Shown piece by piece: positions 4,692-5,516 of a stretch of DNA of 5,516 nt. Numbering within the stretch: position 1 is the stretch's first letter; each line of letters begins with the position of its first letter. Below the pieces are notes generated by a model. The model ran no database searches. It was not told the origin of the DNA and saw only the letters and a list, made by a program, of their open reading frames with translations. Origin of the DNA: Deltaproteobacteria bacterium (lineage in GTDB: Bacteria; Desulfobacterota; Desulfuromonadia; Geobacterales; Geobacteraceae); the NCBI GenBank assembly GCA_021810985.1, contig JAJZQA010000189.1, positions 1 through 5,516 of the forward strand. The letters run 5' to 3'. Both the position numbers and the translations under genes were made by a program.

Positions 4692-5512
4692 TATTTGAGG
4701 ATATCCACCAGGTAGATTACGATTTCGATGGCGATCAGGATAATGATGATCCATTCCAGCCGTGAGGCTCGCCGGGCATGACTGAGGCTGGTGAATACTT
4801 CGGTAATGTCCAGTAGTGTTTCGGATTTGTGCCGTATCTCGTTGTAACGCTGACTTAATTCAAAGATGTTCGCCATGGTAAGGTAGAGCCGGTCGGCTTT
4901 CTCGTTTTCCCAGGTACTCTCCGGTTTGTCCAGAACCATGATGTTTGCCAGCGAAGTGTATTTGAAGGAGAGAATTGTCGAAGCCATCCTGGCGAGACGT
5001 TTATCGGTTATGGTCAGCCAGCCGCGTTCAAGGCGCGTTATAAATCCTTCAACCTCGTCAAGTACCTGGTCGAGACGTTCCTCGATCCGTTCCAGGGCAA
5101 CTGATTTGGCGATTACGAAACAGATAATCCCCGTGAACACAGGATCATAGCAGGGCATTACCGCGTAATCGTTGTTGATGTGCATTTCTTTGCCGCTGCG
5201 AATCTGTAAAACGTATTCGTCGTGGAACCTGGCCGTCGACAGGTTGCGTATGGCTTCTCCGTGGAGTGCCAGTGACGTGCTGAAATTTTCGATAATCTCC
5301 GGTGAACAATTCACGAAAACCGCGGCACCGAAGTAGTACAGGTAGACCTTTTCCTCTGAGTCAATGTCCAGTGCAAGGGGTCGTAGGTCCCGTGGGGTGA
5401 GAATCATCGGCTCTTCCCAGCGATATTTCTGGCTGATCCCCAAGCGCAGCGCCAGTTTATTCAGGTCAATGTCACCTCGTAGGGCATAGCCGGCAAAATC
5501 ATGGTTTTTCAT
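4691..5512 (-). CDS. RMD1/DUF155 family membrane-anchored protein
   Basis: This 273-residue protein reads on the minus strand from ATG at 5512-5510. It matches the DUF155 (RMD1 / YagE-like) family, whose eukaryotic members include yeast Rmd1/Rmd8 and mitochondrial RMND1. The N-terminal half contains beta-rich stretches such as 'EEKVYLYYFGAAVFVNCS' (53-70), with the family's typical 'yyFGa.VF' pattern. A helical region follows: 'ERIEERLDQVLDEVEGFITR' (141-160), 'DKPESTWENEKADRLYLTMA' (195-214) and 'YNEIRHKSETLLDITEVFTS' (223-242). A tail segment (about 253-270, 'LEWIIIILIAIEIVIYLVDI') is a clear C-terminal transmembrane helix, so the protein is probably tail-anchored in the inner membrane with its bulk in the cytoplasm. 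The biochemical function in bacteria is not established. Only 4 bases lie upstream of the start in this window and the frame stays open, so an earlier start and the ribosome binding site cannot be judged. It converges on the small CxxC gene. Confidence 0.87.
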   Translation of the reverse strand: MKNHDFAGYALRGDIDLNKLALRLGISQKYRWEEPMILTPRDLRPLALDIDSEEKVYLYYFGAAVFVNCSPEIIENFSTSLALHGEAIRNLSTARFHDEYVLQIRSGKEMHINNDYAVMPCYDPVFTGIICFVIAKSVALERIEERLDQVLDEVEGFITRLERGWLTITDKRLARMASTILSFKYTSLANIMVLDKPESTWENEKADRLYLTMANIFELSQRYNEIRHKSETLLDITEVFTSLSHARRASRLEWIIIILIAIEIVIYLVDILK

Positions 5513-5516
5513 CTGG

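Overview
The window reads as an ordinary chromosomal segment of a Gram-negative bacterium. It most resembles Geobacter and relatives (Desulfuromonadota). This is an inference from protein style: an OprO/OprP-like porin with a short N-terminal 'LKEKGVITEADY' segment, a CHAD protein coupled to a Ppx/GppA phosphatase, and GTG starts behind strong Shine-Dalgarno sites. An outer-membrane porin with a signal peptide and a C-terminal phenylalanine shows directly that the cell has an outer membrane.

Layout, left to right. Positions 1-249 are the 3' end of a very lysine-rich, helical protein I cannot name. A CHAD-domain gene (about 280-1161) follows, then a Ppx/GppA-type exopolyphosphatase / pppGpp phosphohydrolase (1158-2693). 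The two overlap by 4 bases with a good ribosome binding site inside the first gene, so they are very probably translationally coupled. A non-coding stretch of about 300 bases (2694-2991) holds small inverted and direct repeats and some PhoB-half-site-like heptamers. It leads into a phosphate-selective-type porin whose true start is the GTG at 2992. A clear Rho-independent terminator (4244-4270) closes the porin gene. After about 220 bases with no gene, a 60-residue protein with two CxxC pairs (zinc-ribbon type, 4491-4673) converges on a minus-strand DUF155/RMD1-family membrane protein (4691-5512). Between these two genes lies a perfect 11-base inverted repeat that covers one stop codon and touches the other.

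Functionally, the left and middle parts share a phosphate/polyphosphate theme. CHAD domains bind polyphosphate, Ppx/GppA enzymes hydrolyse polyphosphate or pppGpp, and OprO/OprP-type porins pass phosphate or other anions across the outer membrane. Whether the porin is co-regulated with the enzyme pair is not shown by the sequence. The right part (small zinc ribbon and DUF155 protein) has no obvious link to that theme. I see no mobile element, CRISPR array, tRNA or rRNA, and nothing that clearly amounts to an undescribed system. The items most worth a second look are the convergent-gene hairpin, the porin upstream region, the lysine-rich fragment beside the CHAD gene and the small CxxC protein.
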